Assembly (NCBI GenBank): GCA_003458705.1
Contig: QRVH01000017.1
Location: 1 to 56,133, forward strand
Origin: Eubacterium sp. AF22-9
GTDB lineage: Bacteria > Bacillota > Clostridia > Lachnospirales > Lachnospiraceae
Direction of reading: 5' to 3'
DNA length: 56,133 nt
Shown here: piece by piece, positions 27,764 through 36,254 of the stretch
Numbering within the stretch: the stretch's first letter is position 1
Layout: each line of letters starts with the position of its first letter
Position numbers and translations under genes: made by a program
Notes under the pieces: generated by a model
Database searches by the model: none
What the model was told of the DNA's origin: nothing
Seen by the model: the letters and a program-made list of their open reading frames with translations, nothing else

Positions 27764-28306
27764 TTAGTCTTCATAAAGCTGTCTGCTTGTTGAAAAAACT
27801 GAAAAACAATAATAAAGAGAAAGAACAACAATAAGAGCTTCAACAAGTATTGACCACATAGTTGTTGCTGATTTAAATGCAAAGTAGTGAATGAAAATAG
27901 CGGCAGCAAGTAAAAGCCATGTGACCTGGTAATTTCTTGTTACAGCATTTTTCTCTTGAATACGGGCTTCCATTACAAGTGCTTCTGTATAATAGTAAGT
28001 AAAATAAATAGCAAATACAACACTTATGCCGATTGCGATAGAATACATGTTTTCAGGGGCAGCAGGCCAGTCTCTTGCAATAAGATACTGGGAAAGTATT
28101 GCAGCTGCAAAACCGATTACTGAAAGAATTGTACCTTTCTTAAATCTTGAGTTAAGGGACGAAAGGTCTTTCATTCCTAAAAATATAAGGATATATCCTA
28201 TTATATCATTGGTTATATCGATGTGTACTGTTCCAAAGGAAATCCAGAATCTTGTGCAGATAAAGAAAATTCCTATAAGAACGAATAAAGAATTTTTTTT
28301 GTTCAT
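27764..28306 (-). CDS. Six-segment membrane protein, unknown
   Basis: 180 residues with about six hydrophobic segments and few polar motifs. Starts MNKKNSLFVLIGIFFICTRF. It resembles small integral membrane proteins of Lachnospiraceae without known function; no family I can name with confidence. A stretch of AAGGAG lies upstream of the ATG. The 64-bp tandem duplication lies just beyond its 5' side. Confidence 0.65.
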   Translation of the reverse strand: MNKKNSLFVLIGIFFICTRFWISFGTVHIDITNDIIGYILIFLGMKDLSSLNSRFKKGTILSVIGFAAAILSQYLIARDWPAAPENMYSIAIGISVVFAIYFTYYYTEALVMEARIQEKNAVTRNYQVTWLLLAAAIFIHYFAFKSATTMWSILVEALIVVLSLYYCFSVFSTSRQLYED

Positions 28307-28321
28307 ATTATTAATGTACTC

Positions 28322-28449
28322 CTTAATTTTAAATGTTTTCTTAATAAACAGATGTATTTATTCTAAGTTAATATGGTGGGGAGGTCTTAATTTTAAATGT
28401 TTTCTTAATAAACAGATGTATTTATTCTAAGTTAATATGGTGGGGAGGT
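28322..28449. repeat. Perfect 64-bp tandem duplication
   Basis: Bases 28322-28385 and 28386-28449 are identical and abut. The unit starts CTTAATTTTAAATG and ends GGTGGGGAGGT. It lies between the divergent 28306 and 28582 genes. A recent replication-slippage duplication or an assembly artefact. Confidence 0.9.
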
Positions 28450-28513
28450 CAACGGAAAAGAAGGGATTATAAAAATTTAAATAACGGTTACTGGATTTTT
28501 TTAATAAAGGTGG

Positions 28514-28540
28514 TAAATTATCAGTTGCATGTGCCGATAA
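28514..28540 (+). promoter_or_regulatory. Sigma-28 (flagellar) type promoter
   Basis: TAAA, exactly 15 nt, then GCCGATAA: a perfect match to the class of promoter read by SigD/FliA. It lies 41 bp upstream of the 28582 start codon. Confidence 0.8.
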
Positions 28541-28581
28541 ATAAAGCACAAGGATGTAATAAAGACGGAAAGGAGTCAGCT

Positions 28582-28992
28582 ATGTCAATAAGTGGAATTA
28601 ATATAAGTTCATATTATAATAACAGCTATAAAGCAGGAAGCGTGTCAGATAATGAACAGTTATCAGGCGTACAGGAAGCTGCTGTAACACATGAAGAGAC
28701 AGGAGCAGGACTCACAGCGGGAGGAGATAATGCACAGCAGCAGACACCTGCCCCTGCACATTCCGATCCTAGGGAATTTACATTTGATTTTGCAAACAGA
28801 AGCAGATTTAACCTTGTTGCTGCAACAAGCAGCATGGAGGATGTTGATATCAAGAAGGCTGTTTCTGATATGGAGAAGGATTCTGTACTGAGCCAGTACA
28901 AGTTCTTTGTTGGAACTGCACCACAGATGCAGAAAGTGCCTAATCTTGGTACTGATGCTGATGGTACAGTAAGACTTAAGATGACGGAGTAG
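28582..28992 (+). CDS. Putative motility-regulon small protein
   Basis: 136 residues starting MSISGINISSYYNN, preceded by AAAGGAGTCAGCT. Residues 20-75 are Gly/Ala/Gln/Thr/Pro-rich and likely disordered. Residues 85-136 are predicted helical (MEDVDIKKAVSDMEKDSVLSQYKFFVG). No signal peptide or membrane segment. The family is not recognised, but the sigma-28 promoter directly upstream places it with late flagellar genes (compare yjfB at 31729). The longer in-frame reading upstream runs through the promoter and is rejected. Confidence 0.75.
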   Translation: MSISGINISSYYNNSYKAGSVSDNEQLSGVQEAAVTHEETGAGLTAGGDNAQQQTPAPAHSDPREFTFDFANRSRFNLVAATSSMEDVDIKKAVSDMEKDSVLSQYKFFVGTAPQMQKVPNLGTDADGTVRLKMTE

Positions 28993-29033
28993 ATAGGGTT
29001 TAAAGCATATTTAAAAATTTTTTAAAAAAGTGC

Positions 29034-29062
29034 TTGCATTCCTGAATACATTCATGTATAAT
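29034..29062 (+). promoter_or_regulatory. tRNA-Gln promoter
   Basis: TTGCAT, 17-nt spacer, TATAAT, 20 bp before the tRNA. Confidence 0.85.
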
Positions 29063-29082
29063 ACAGCATGTCGTCACGACAT

Positions 29083-29155
29083 TGGGCTTTCGCCAAGTGG
29101 TAAGGCACTGGATTCTGATTCCAGCACTTCGGGGGTTCGAATCCCTCAAGCCCAG
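29083..29155 (+). tRNA. tRNA-Gln (anticodon CTG)
   Basis: 73-nt cloverleaf. Acceptor arms TGGGCTT / AAGCCCA with discriminator G, anticodon stem CTGGA / TCCAG with loop TTCTGAT (anticodon CTG), T arm with GGTTCGAATCC. The 3' CCA is not encoded (CTA follows). It reads CAG. Confidence 0.93.
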
Positions 29156-29161
29156 CTAGAA

Positions 29162-29191
29162 ACCTCTCGTATAACTACGAGAGGTTTTTTT
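29162..29191 (+). terminator. tRNA terminator
   Basis: ACCTCTCGTA pairs with TACGAGAGGT, followed by seven T residues. Confidence 0.9.
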
Positions 29192-29195
29192 GTGC

Positions 29196-29371
29196 GAGTA
29201 GCGATGAGGATAGACATGGAAAGGCCGCAGCCGTGCTTGCACGGACTGAGGACTTTATATGGATATTCGAGGAGCACCGCGACAATGCCAGAACAAAGTT
29301 CTGGCATATGAGCTGCGAGCAAGAGTAGCGATGAGGATAGACATGGAAAGGTCGCAGCCGTGCTTGCACGG
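29196..29371 (+). repeat. Dispersed repeat: two 49-bp copies around a hairpin
   Basis: Copies at 29196-29244 and 29323-29371 differ at one base. Each starts GAGTAGCGATGAGGATAGAC and ends with the hairpin CCGTGC-TT-GCACGG. Between them lies ATGCCAGAAC-AAA-GTTCTGGCAT. A diverged relative is in the metK leader. It begins right after the tRNA terminator. Reading frames through it are not credible genes. Confidence 0.85.
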
Positions 29372-29417
29372 AAATTATTATGAAAGGGCTGGTGAAGCTG
29401 CCAGCATAGGTGTTGTT

Positions 29418-30240
29418 ATGATAGAGTTAGGAAAAACACAGTGTCTTAACATTGTTAAAGTAACAGATTTCGGAGTATATCTTGGAACAGAAGAGGATAA
29501 GGTTCTTCTTCCAAAGAAGCAGGTTCCAGAGGATGTTGAAGTGGGAGATGCTCTCACAGTATTTGTCTACAGGGATTCAAGTGACAGGCTTATTGCAACT
29601 ACTAACAAGCCAAAGATTCAGCTTGGAGAGCTTAAGAGACTTAAAGTATCACAGGTTACAGGTATCGGCGCATTTTTAGATTGGGGACTTGAAAAAGATC
29701 TTCTTATGCCATACAAGGAACAGACAACACATGTATCAGAAGGCTCAGAGTATCTGGTAGCCCTCTATATAGATAAGAGCGGCAGACTTGCAGCTACTAT
29801 GAGAATTAACAAATATCTTGAAAAATCAGAAACTCTTGTAAAGGACAGTGCAGTTACAGGTACTATAATAGGAATAACTCCTGATTACAGGGCCTATGTT
29901 GCTGTTGAGGATAAGTATGATGCATTTATTCCAATGTCAGAAGTATTTGAGCCGATTAGTGTCGGTGAGGTTATTCACGGACGTGTTTCAAGAGTAAGAG
30001 AAGACGGAAAGCTTGTTATAAGTCTTAAGCAGAAGGCTTATATCCAGATGGATGAGGATTCAGTCCAGATATATGATACGATAGTAAAGAAGGGCGGAAG
30101 CTTGGATTTACTGATAAGGCAGATCCGGAGATTATCAAGAAACATTTTAATATGAGTAAAAATGCTTTCAAGAGAGCTGTAGGAAGACTTCTCAAAGAAG
30201 GTAAAATTGAAATAACACAGGATTCGATTGTGCTTAAGAA
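29418..30240 (+). CDS. CvfB-like S1 RNA-binding protein, frame broken near 30107
   Basis: About 274 residues after repair. Three S1-like OB modules (LNIVKVTDFGVYL, VSQVTGIGAFLDWG and later HGRVSRVREDGKLVIS) and a C-terminal winged helix, as in the CvfB/YitL family of RNA-binding regulators. The start-frame stops at 30155, but the -1 frame continues with FTDKADPEIIKKHFNMSKNAF through QDSIVLKK to 30240. Adding one T to GGATTTACTG rejoins them. ATG 29418 is used because the longer frame upstream lies in the dispersed repeat. Confidence 0.85.
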
Positions 30241-30326
30241 ATAGCTTCTTGAATGAATATGCTGATTGAGGTACAATATATTCAATGCGTTTGTAACGTA
30301 AAATATGTTGATTTAAGGAGATTATT

Positions 30327-30704
30327 ATGCAGAAAGTAATCAGTACAGACAAAGCACCAAGTGCAATCGGACCATATTCACAGGCAATTGAGATTAACAA
30401 TATGGTATATACATCAGGAGTTATCCCTGTAATACCAGCTACAGGTGAGATAGCAGAAGGCGGAGTTGAGGCTCAGGCAGAGCAGGCATTCCAGAATCTC
30501 TGCAACCTTGTTGAAGCATCAGGCTCTAAAGTAGAGAATATTGTTAAGACAACAGTATTTATTAAAGAAATGAATGATTTCGGCAAGATTAATGAAATCT
30601 ACAAGAAATATTTTAAGGAGCCATTTCCAGCACGTTCATGCGTAGAAGTTGCAAGACTTCCTAAAGATGTTCTTCTTGAAGTGGAAGCAATTGCATGGAA
30701 GTAA
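30327..30704 (+). CDS. ridA: RidA family enamine/imine deaminase
   Basis: 125 residues. IGPYSQAIEINNMVYTSGVIPV and the C-terminal FPARSCVEVARLPKDVLLEVEAIA, which includes the substrate-binding Arg, are typical of RidA. It hydrolyses reactive 2-aminoacrylate and related imines released by PLP enzymes. AAGGAGATTATT precedes the ATG. The end overlaps the CPBP protease gene by 10 nt. Confidence 0.95.
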   Translation: MQKVISTDKAPSAIGPYSQAIEINNMVYTSGVIPVIPATGEIAEGGVEAQAEQAFQNLCNLVEASGSKVENIVKTTVFIKEMNDFGKINEIYKKYFKEPFPARSCVEVARLPKDVLLEVEAIAWK

Positions 30705-31651
30705 GAAAAGTTAATACTTTCTTTCCGGTATTTATAGTTGCATATATTGGATTGTCAGTCATTGCAAGTGTTGTAATGGCAGCACTAAACAATGCCGGTG
30801 TAATGGTGCCGGACTGGATACAGTATGTGCTTTCAGAAGGAATAATACTTGTTATTGCTATTGTATATATGGCGGTAAACAGAATTGATCCGCTAAAGGA
30901 TATTCCATATAAAAGGATAGGACTTGTAGACGGAATATTATCATTAGCAGCAGGATATTGTATGATTCCTATGGTATTGTTTTTAAGCAGTGTTACAATG
31001 CTGTTTTCTACTAATTATCTTGAAGAAGGAACAGCATCCCTGCTTACATATCCTTTTTTTATGCAGGTCATACTTCTTGCAGTTATTCCGCCGCTTGTGG
31101 AGGAACTGGTATTCCGTGGAATATTTTTTGGCTCATATCGTAAAGTGGGAATGTTTGGAGCAGCAGTTATCAGTGGTTTAATATTTGGATGCTTTCATCT
31201 TAATATTAATCAGGGATTGTATGCATTTGCCATCGGATTTGTATTTGCATATATGGTAGAAGCTACGGGGTCACTGTGGCCTTCAGTAATTGCACATTTT
31301 GCAATAAATACATATTCTATAGGTGTGGTGCAGCTGCTTAAAATGGCAGGAATGTACACGGCAGACGGACAGGCGGCAGAAGTGCTTGAAGGAGAGGGCG
31401 AACTTGCAGCATCTGCAGGTACTATGGCAACAGTAATCCAGCTGGTTATATTTGCAGCTATAGCGGCAGCATTTATGATGCTGACAGTTTTGTGCATCAA
31501 GACAATGGCAAAACGTCATGGAAGACTGGAAAATGTAAAGGTACGGACAGAAGGAATAAAAGGCGCAAAGAAATACTTATCTGCACCGGTTGTATTAGGA
31601 CTGGCAGTATGTATATGTTATATGATAACGATAGAATTTGCGTTTAAATAA
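30695..31651 (+). CDS. CPBP family intramembrane metalloprotease
   Basis: 318 residues, about eight membrane segments. Catalytic region PPLVEELVFRGIFFG (EExxxR motif), then GLIFGCFHLN and PSVIAHFAIN supply the His residues. CPBP (Abi) proteins act as membrane proteases or bacteriocin self-immunity factors. The ATG lies inside the end of ridA, indicating translational coupling. No bacteriocin gene is adjacent, so a general role is likelier. Confidence 0.88.
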   Translation: MEVRKVNTFFPVFIVAYIGLSVIASVVMAALNNAGVMVPDWIQYVLSEGIILVIAIVYMAVNRIDPLKDIPYKRIGLVDGILSLAAGYCMIPMVLFLSSVTMLFSTNYLEEGTASLLTYPFFMQVILLAVIPPLVEELVFRGIFFGSYRKVGMFGAAVISGLIFGCFHLNINQGLYAFAIGFVFAYMVEATGSLWPSVIAHFAINTYSIGVVQLLKMAGMYTADGQAAEVLEGEGELAASAGTMATVIQLVIFAAIAAAFMMLTVLCIKTMAKRHGRLENVKVRTEGIKGAKKYLSAPVVLGLAVCICYMITIEFAFK

Positions 31652-31653
31652 AA

Positions 31654-31699
31654 GAAAGCCCCTGTATATGGTTGTTATCTTCCATATACAGGGGCTTTC
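31654..31699. terminator. Bidirectional terminator
   Basis: A perfect 18-bp inverted repeat starting GAAAGCCCCTGTATATGG, with a 10-nt loop, between convergent genes. T-richness is better on the minus strand. Confidence 0.8.
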
Positions 31700-31728
31700 A
31701 ATATGTTATAATTTTAAAACAAGGCACA

Positions 31729-31905
31729 CTAAATACTTACATCTATGTTCTGTCCAAGTTCAGGAGTGACGGATGCTTCCATCATCTTAGTGAGTTCTGC
31801 ACCAGAAGTCTCAACAGTATCAAGACTTTTCTTAAGCATGGCAACCTGAATATCATTATTGACATTAGAAGTATTAATGTTAGTAGAAAGTCCACCAATT
31901 ATCAT
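31729..31905 (-). CDS. YjfB-family putative motility protein
   Basis: 58 residues, MIIGGLSTNINTSNVNNDIQ... followed by VAMLKKSLDTVETSGAELTKMMEAS, matching the short YjfB putative motility protein family. CGGAGGGATTATT lies before the ATG. Too short for typical gene-length cut-offs. The nearest promoter looks sigma-A (31941-31969), unlike the sigma-28 site at 28514. Function unknown; the association with motility is by family name only. Confidence 0.82.
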   Translation of the reverse strand: MIIGGLSTNINTSNVNNDIQVAMLKKSLDTVETSGAELTKMMEASVTPELGQNIDVSI

Positions 31906-31940
31906 AATAATCCCTCCGTTCTGCCAGTTTCTATGGCTTC

Positions 31941-31969
31941 ATTATATACATGTAAATAATTTAATTCAA
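31941..31969 (-). promoter_or_regulatory. yjfB-like promoter
   Basis: On the minus strand TTGAAT, 17-nt spacer, TATAAT, 36 bp before the start codon. Confidence 0.7.
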
Positions 31970-32191
31970 TATATAATTATAAAAAACAATAAACTCACAT
32001 TAGTGATGTTTGCAGATAAACTCATGCCAAATTTGTACAATTTATACATAAATGTGATGCCTATGGTAAATTTGCAAAAAAAATGCGGACAAGATTTGTA
32101 AAAATGTCATGTGGTAAAAAAAATGTGTTTAGTGTATTATAATTACATCAAAAGCGCCAGGGCGCATTTTATATTAGGAGGATATTTAATA

Positions 32192-33307
32192 ATGGCAAGT
32201 TTATCGCTTAAGAATGTTTGTAAAGTATATCCTAACGGTTTCGTAGCTGTTAAGGATTTTAATCTTGAAATTGCTGATCAGGAGTTCATCATCTTCGTTG
32301 GACCATCAGGATGTGGTAAGTCTACAACACTTCGTATGATTGCAGGTCTTGAGGAAATCAGCTCAGGTGAGTTATGGATCGGTGACAAAATGGTTAACGA
32401 TGTAGAGCCTAAGGACAGAGATATCGCTATGGTATTCCAGAACTATGCTCTTTACCCACATATGTCAGTTTATGATAACATGGCATTCGGTCTTAAGTTA
32501 AGAAAAGTTCCTAAGGCTGAAATCGACAAGGCTGTACATGAAGCTGCTAAGATCCTTGATATCGAGCATCTCCTTGACCGTAAGCCAAAGGCTCTTTCAG
32601 GTGGTCAGAGACAGAGAGTTGCTATGGGACGTGCTATCGTTCGTAGCCCTAAGGTATTCCTTATGGATGAGCCTCTTTCAAACCTTGATGCTAAGTTAAG
32701 AGTTCAGATGCGTGTTGAGATTTCTAAGCTTCACCAGAGATTACAGACAACAATCATCTACGTAACACATGACCAGACAGAGGCTATGACACTTGGTACA
32801 AGAATCGTAGTTCTTAAAGATGGTATTATTCAGCAGGTAGATACACCTCAGAACCTTTACAATACACCTAACAACATCTTCGTTGCTGGATTCATCGGAT
32901 CACCTCAGATGAACCTTATCGATGCAGAAGTTAAGGCTAATGGTTCACAGGTTGACCTTGTTCTTTCTGACACAGTTACAATTACACTTCCAGCTGAGAA
33001 GAGCAAGAAGCTTATCGATGGAAACTATGTTGGTAAGACAGTTGTAGTTGGTATCCGTCCAGAGGATGTTAAGGATGATGCAGAATTCATCGCTAAGAAT
33101 GCAGATTCTAAGTTCACAGCTACAGTTAAGGTTTATGAGTTACTTGGTGCAGAAGTTAACCTTCACTATGAAATCGGTGATGTAACATGCACAGCTAAGG
33201 TAAATCCTCGTACAACAGCTAGACCAGGTGATGAAGTAACATTTGCTATGGATGTTGAGAGACTTCATGTATTTGATAAGGAAACAGAAATCGTTATCAC
33301 ACACTAA
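32192..33307 (+). CDS. ABC transporter ATPase, MsmK/UgpC type
   Basis: 371 residues. Walker A GPSGCGKST, signature LSGGQRQRVA, Walker B VFLMDEPLSNLD, H-loop THDQTEAMT, then a C-terminal TOBE/OB regulatory domain. This is the shared carbohydrate-importer ATPase (MsmK/UgpC/MalK group), which can serve several sugar ABC systems in Firmicutes. It stands alone, consistent with a multitask ATPase. Codons are biased toward GTT, CTT and CGT, suggesting high expression. AGGAGGATATTTAATA precedes the ATG. Confidence 0.92.
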   Translation: MASLSLKNVCKVYPNGFVAVKDFNLEIADQEFIIFVGPSGCGKSTTLRMIAGLEEISSGELWIGDKMVNDVEPKDRDIAMVFQNYALYPHMSVYDNMAFGLKLRKVPKAEIDKAVHEAAKILDIEHLLDRKPKALSGGQRQRVAMGRAIVRSPKVFLMDEPLSNLDAKLRVQMRVEISKLHQRLQTTIIYVTHDQTEAMTLGTRIVVLKDGIIQQVDTPQNLYNTPNNIFVAGFIGSPQMNLIDAEVKANGSQVDLVLSDTVTITLPAEKSKKLIDGNYVGKTVVVGIRPEDVKDDAEFIAKNADSKFTATVKVYELLGAEVNLHYEIGDVTCTAKVNPRTTARPGDEVTFAMDVERLHVFDKETEIVITH

Positions 33308-33330
33308 TTATTAAATTAATCTTAATTATT

Positions 33331-33372
33331 AAGAGGAAATGCAATAAATTTGCATTTCCTCTTTTTTTTTTT
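33331..33372 (+). terminator. Terminator after the MsmK-type gene
   Basis: AAGAGGAAATGCA pairs with TGCATTTCCTCTT, followed by nine or more T residues. Confidence 0.92.
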
Positions 33373-33442
33373 TCAATTTTGCTTTACAATAAGATAGAAT
33401 ATGTACGAATAAAGAGTAAGTGATAGATAGAAAGGGATAATA

Positions 33443-34534
33443 ATGATATCTAATAGAATTTTACAGACAACTGTAGATGGACTTAAGGCTATTTCACGAG
33501 TGGATTTGTGCATTGTGGATGCAGATAAGAATGTTGCAGCCAAGACTTTTGATAATGTTTCAGAATGCCTTGCAGATGCGATTAATTTTATTGATTCGCC
33601 AGCAGAGAGTCAGGCAGTTAACGGATTTCAGTTTTTTAAGGTTGAAGATGATGGAAATCTTGAATATATAATTATGGCAAGAGGAACTAGCGATGATGTA
33701 TATATGGTTGGAAAGCTTGCAGCTTTCCAGATACAGAATCTTTTAGTTGCATATAAAGAAAGATTTGATAAGGATAACTTTATTAAGAATCTTCTTCTTG
33801 ATAATCTCCTTCGTGTAGATATGTATACAAGAGCAGAAAAGCTGCATATTGAGACTGATGTCAAGAGAGTTGTATATATTATCGAGACTAAGCATGAGAA
33901 GGATACTAATGCTTTAGAGACAGTAAGAACTCTTTTTGCTAATAAGACAAGAGACTTTATTACAGCAGTTGACGAGAAGAGTATAATTCTTGTTAAGGAA
34001 GTTAAAGGCAATGAGTCTTATGAAGAGCTGGACAAGACAGCCGATGTGATAATTGATATGTTAAATACAGAAGCCATGAGTGCTGCACATGTTGCTTATG
34101 GTACAATTGTCAATGACATAAGAGAGGTTTCAAGATCTTACAAGGAAGCTAAGATGGCACTTGATGTAGGAAAGATTTTCTACAGCAACAGGAATGTTGT
34201 TGCTTATAACAGATTAGGAATTGGCCGTCTTATATACCAGCTTCCTATACCTTTATGCCAGATGTTTATTAAGGAAATATTTGAAGGAAAAGCTCCTGAT
34301 GATTTTGATGATGAAACATTATCAACAATCAACAAGTTCTTTGAGAACAGTCTTAATGTTTCAGAGACATCAAGACAGCTTTATATCCATAGAAATACAC
34401 TTGTTTACAGACTTGATAAGATACAGAAGACAACAGGACTTGACCTGAGAGTTTTTGATGATGCCATAACATTTAAAATTGCGCTTATGGTTGTTAAGTA
34501 TATGAAGTATATGGAAAGTAAGGATACATTTTAG
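33443..34534 (+). CDS. CdaR/PucR-type transcriptional regulator
   Basis: 363 residues. The C-terminus has the PucR-type helix-turn-helix (NVSETSRQLYIHRNTLVYRLDKIQKTTGLDL). The middle resembles the CdaR GGDEF-like region; the N-terminal 120 residues are a probable ligand domain. Such proteins activate sugar-diacid or purine catabolism. The adjacency to a carbohydrate ABC ATPase suggests carbohydrate control, but no target operon is nearby. GAAAGGGATAATA precedes the ATG. Confidence 0.83.
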   Translation: MISNRILQTTVDGLKAISRVDLCIVDADKNVAAKTFDNVSECLADAINFIDSPAESQAVNGFQFFKVEDDGNLEYIIMARGTSDDVYMVGKLAAFQIQNLLVAYKERFDKDNFIKNLLLDNLLRVDMYTRAEKLHIETDVKRVVYIIETKHEKDTNALETVRTLFANKTRDFITAVDEKSIILVKEVKGNESYEELDKTADVIIDMLNTEAMSAAHVAYGTIVNDIREVSRSYKEAKMALDVGKIFYSNRNVVAYNRLGIGRLIYQLPIPLCQMFIKEIFEGKAPDDFDDETLSTINKFFENSLNVSETSRQLYIHRNTLVYRLDKIQKTTGLDLRVFDDAITFKIALMVVKYMKYMESKDTF

Positions 34535-34555
34535 TAGTTTTGGAGGAAATGATAA

Positions 34556-35242
34556 ATGATAATCATGGAAGATGTTACGAAGACATATTCCACTGGTGTT
34601 GCTGCGCTTAATGGAATTAATCTTCATATCCAGAAGGGTGAATTTGTTTTTATAGTTGGTAAGAGTGGTTCTGGTAAATCTACTCTTATTAAGCTGTTGC
34701 TTAAAGAATTAGATCCTACATCTGGAAAGATATATGTTAATAAGAAGTATCTTAATAAGATAACTAGAAAGAAGCTTCCTTATCTTAGAAGAGATATTGG
34801 CGTTGTATTTCAGGATTTCCGTCTGTTACCAGACAGAAATGTATATGAGAATATTGCATTTGCACAGAAAGTAGTAGAAGCTCCTAACAGAAAGATTAAG
34901 TCAAGGGTACTTGCAATGCTTTCTATGGTTGGACTTCTTGATAAATATAAGGCTTTTCCAAATGAGTTGTCAGGTGGAGAACAGCAGAGAATCGCGATAG
35001 CAAGAGCGCTGGTTAACAAGCCGGCTATATTGTTATGTGATGAGCCGACAGGTAACCTTGATCCTGCTAATTCTAATGAAATCATGAAGATTCTTAATCA
35101 GGTTAATAAGCAGGGAACAACAGTACTTGTAGTTACCCATAATATGGAGATAGTTCAGCAGATGAAGAAGAGAACTATTACTATGAGTGAAGGAAAGATT
35201 ATCAGCGATCAGGAAAAGGGTGGTTATTTCTATGAAGATTAG
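34556..35242 (+). CDS. ftsE: Cell division ATP-binding protein FtsE
   Basis: 228 residues. Walker A VGKSGSGKST, signature LSGGEQQRIA, Walker B ILLCDEPTGNLD. The start ATG is preceded by TTTGGAGGAAATG. Pairs with FtsX at the inner membrane to activate peptidoglycan hydrolases during division. Its 3' end overlaps the ftsX start (35232), giving translational coupling. Followed by a PcsB-like hydrolase gene, the expected target. Confidence 0.96.
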   Translation: MIIMEDVTKTYSTGVAALNGINLHIQKGEFVFIVGKSGSGKSTLIKLLLKELDPTSGKIYVNKKYLNKITRKKLPYLRRDIGVVFQDFRLLPDRNVYENIAFAQKVVEAPNRKIKSRVLAMLSMVGLLDKYKAFPNELSGGEQQRIAIARALVNKPAILLCDEPTGNLDPANSNEIMKILNQVNKQGTTVLVVTHNMEIVQQMKKRTITMSEGKIISDQEKGGYFYED

Positions 35243-36140
35243 GTCATTAGCATATCATATTAAAGATGGATTTAAGAATATCCATCGTAATAAGATGTTC
35301 TCACTGGCATCAATAGCGACAATTACAGCATGTATATTCCTTTTTGGAGTATTCTATTCTATAGTAGTTAATTTTCAGTATATGATTAAGAAGGCTGAAA
35401 CAGAAGTCTGTGTAACAGTTTTCTTTGATGAAGATCTTAGTGAGACGGATATTAAGAAACTTGGAGATGAGATAAGCAAGCGTGAAGAGGTTTCAAGAGT
35501 TAAATATGTTTCTGCTGAGGAGGCGTGGGAGAGCTTTAAAGGCGAGTATTTTGCAGCATATCCTGAACTTGCAGAAGGATTTAAGGACGATAATCCTTTA
35601 GCTAATTCTTCTTCTTATGAAGTGTATCTTAAGGATGCAAGCAATCAGGGAACACTTGTTAAGTATCTTGAGAACAGAGACGGAATCAGACAGGTTAACC
35701 GTTCTGAGGTAACAGCAAGTGGACTTGCAAGTGCTGCAAGACTTGTAAGTTATGTAGCAGTAGCTGTTATTGTGGTTCTTTTAGCAGTATCTATTTTCCT
35801 TATAACTAATACAATTGTTATTGGTATTACAGTACGTAAGGAAGAAATTTCAATTATGAAATACATTGGAGCAACAGATGCATTTGTTAATGCACCATTC
35901 TTCGTAGAAGGTATTGTTATCGGACTTATAGGAGCTATTATTCCGATAGCAATATTAAGATATATATATAGCGGAGTTGTTAATTTTGTTCTTGGAAAAT
36001 TCTCTGTTTTACAGAATATTCTGGCATTTATGCCAGCATCAGAGGTATTCAATGTACTTATTCCGGTAGCTGTTATTCTTGGAATTGGTATAGGTCTTAT
36101 AGGAAGTTTCTTCGCTGTAAGAAAGCACGCCGATGTATAG
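35232..36140 (+). CDS. ftsX: Cell division permease-like protein FtsX
   Basis: 303 residues: an N-terminal cytosolic segment, membrane segment 1 (FSLASIATITACIFLFGVFYS), a large extracytoplasmic domain, then three more membrane segments. Overlaps ftsE by 11 nt. The extracytoplasmic loop is expected to contact the coiled-coil hydrolase encoded next. Frame and length are normal. Confidence 0.95.
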   Translation: MKIRSLAYHIKDGFKNIHRNKMFSLASIATITACIFLFGVFYSIVVNFQYMIKKAETEVCVTVFFDEDLSETDIKKLGDEISKREEVSRVKYVSAEEAWESFKGEYFAAYPELAEGFKDDNPLANSSSYEVYLKDASNQGTLVKYLENRDGIRQVNRSEVTASGLASAARLVSYVAVAVIVVLLAVSIFLITNTIVIGITVRKEEISIMKYIGATDAFVNAPFFVEGIVIGLIGAIIPIAILRYIYSGVVNFVLGKFSVLQNILAFMPASEVFNVLIPVAVILGIGIGLIGSFFAVRKHADV

Positions 36141-36154
36141 TTTCGGATAATTTT

Positions 36155-36190
36155 GGGGGCTTTTGCAATCGGATGCAGAAGTCCCTTTTT
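36155..36190 (+). terminator. Terminator-like hairpin between ftsX and the hydrolase gene
   Basis: GGGGCTTTTGCA pairs with TGCAGAAGTCCC with mismatches and runs into TTTTT. It may reduce read-through into the hydrolase gene. Confidence 0.55.
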
Positions 36191-36254
36191 GCATTATTGA
36201 TATGGATAAATGTTCCATCTGATGCAATATAAGATAAGGTAAAGGAGTAGCTGT

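Noticed and set aside
28307..28449. CRISPR-like repeat
   Set aside because: Only two abutting identical 64-bp copies with no spacers and no cas genes; a tandem duplication.
29030..29311. 93-codon frame through tRNA-Gln and the repeat
   Set aside because: It reads through a tRNA and its terminator; not a gene.
29259..29417. 53-codon N-terminal extension of the CvfB-like protein
   Set aside because: It is encoded by the dispersed repeat and has no homology to the family; ATG 29418 starts the S1 domain.
30695..31651. CPBP protease as a bacteriocin immunity system
   Set aside because: No precursor peptide, export or modification genes lie nearby; the neighbours are ridA and a motility-type peptide.
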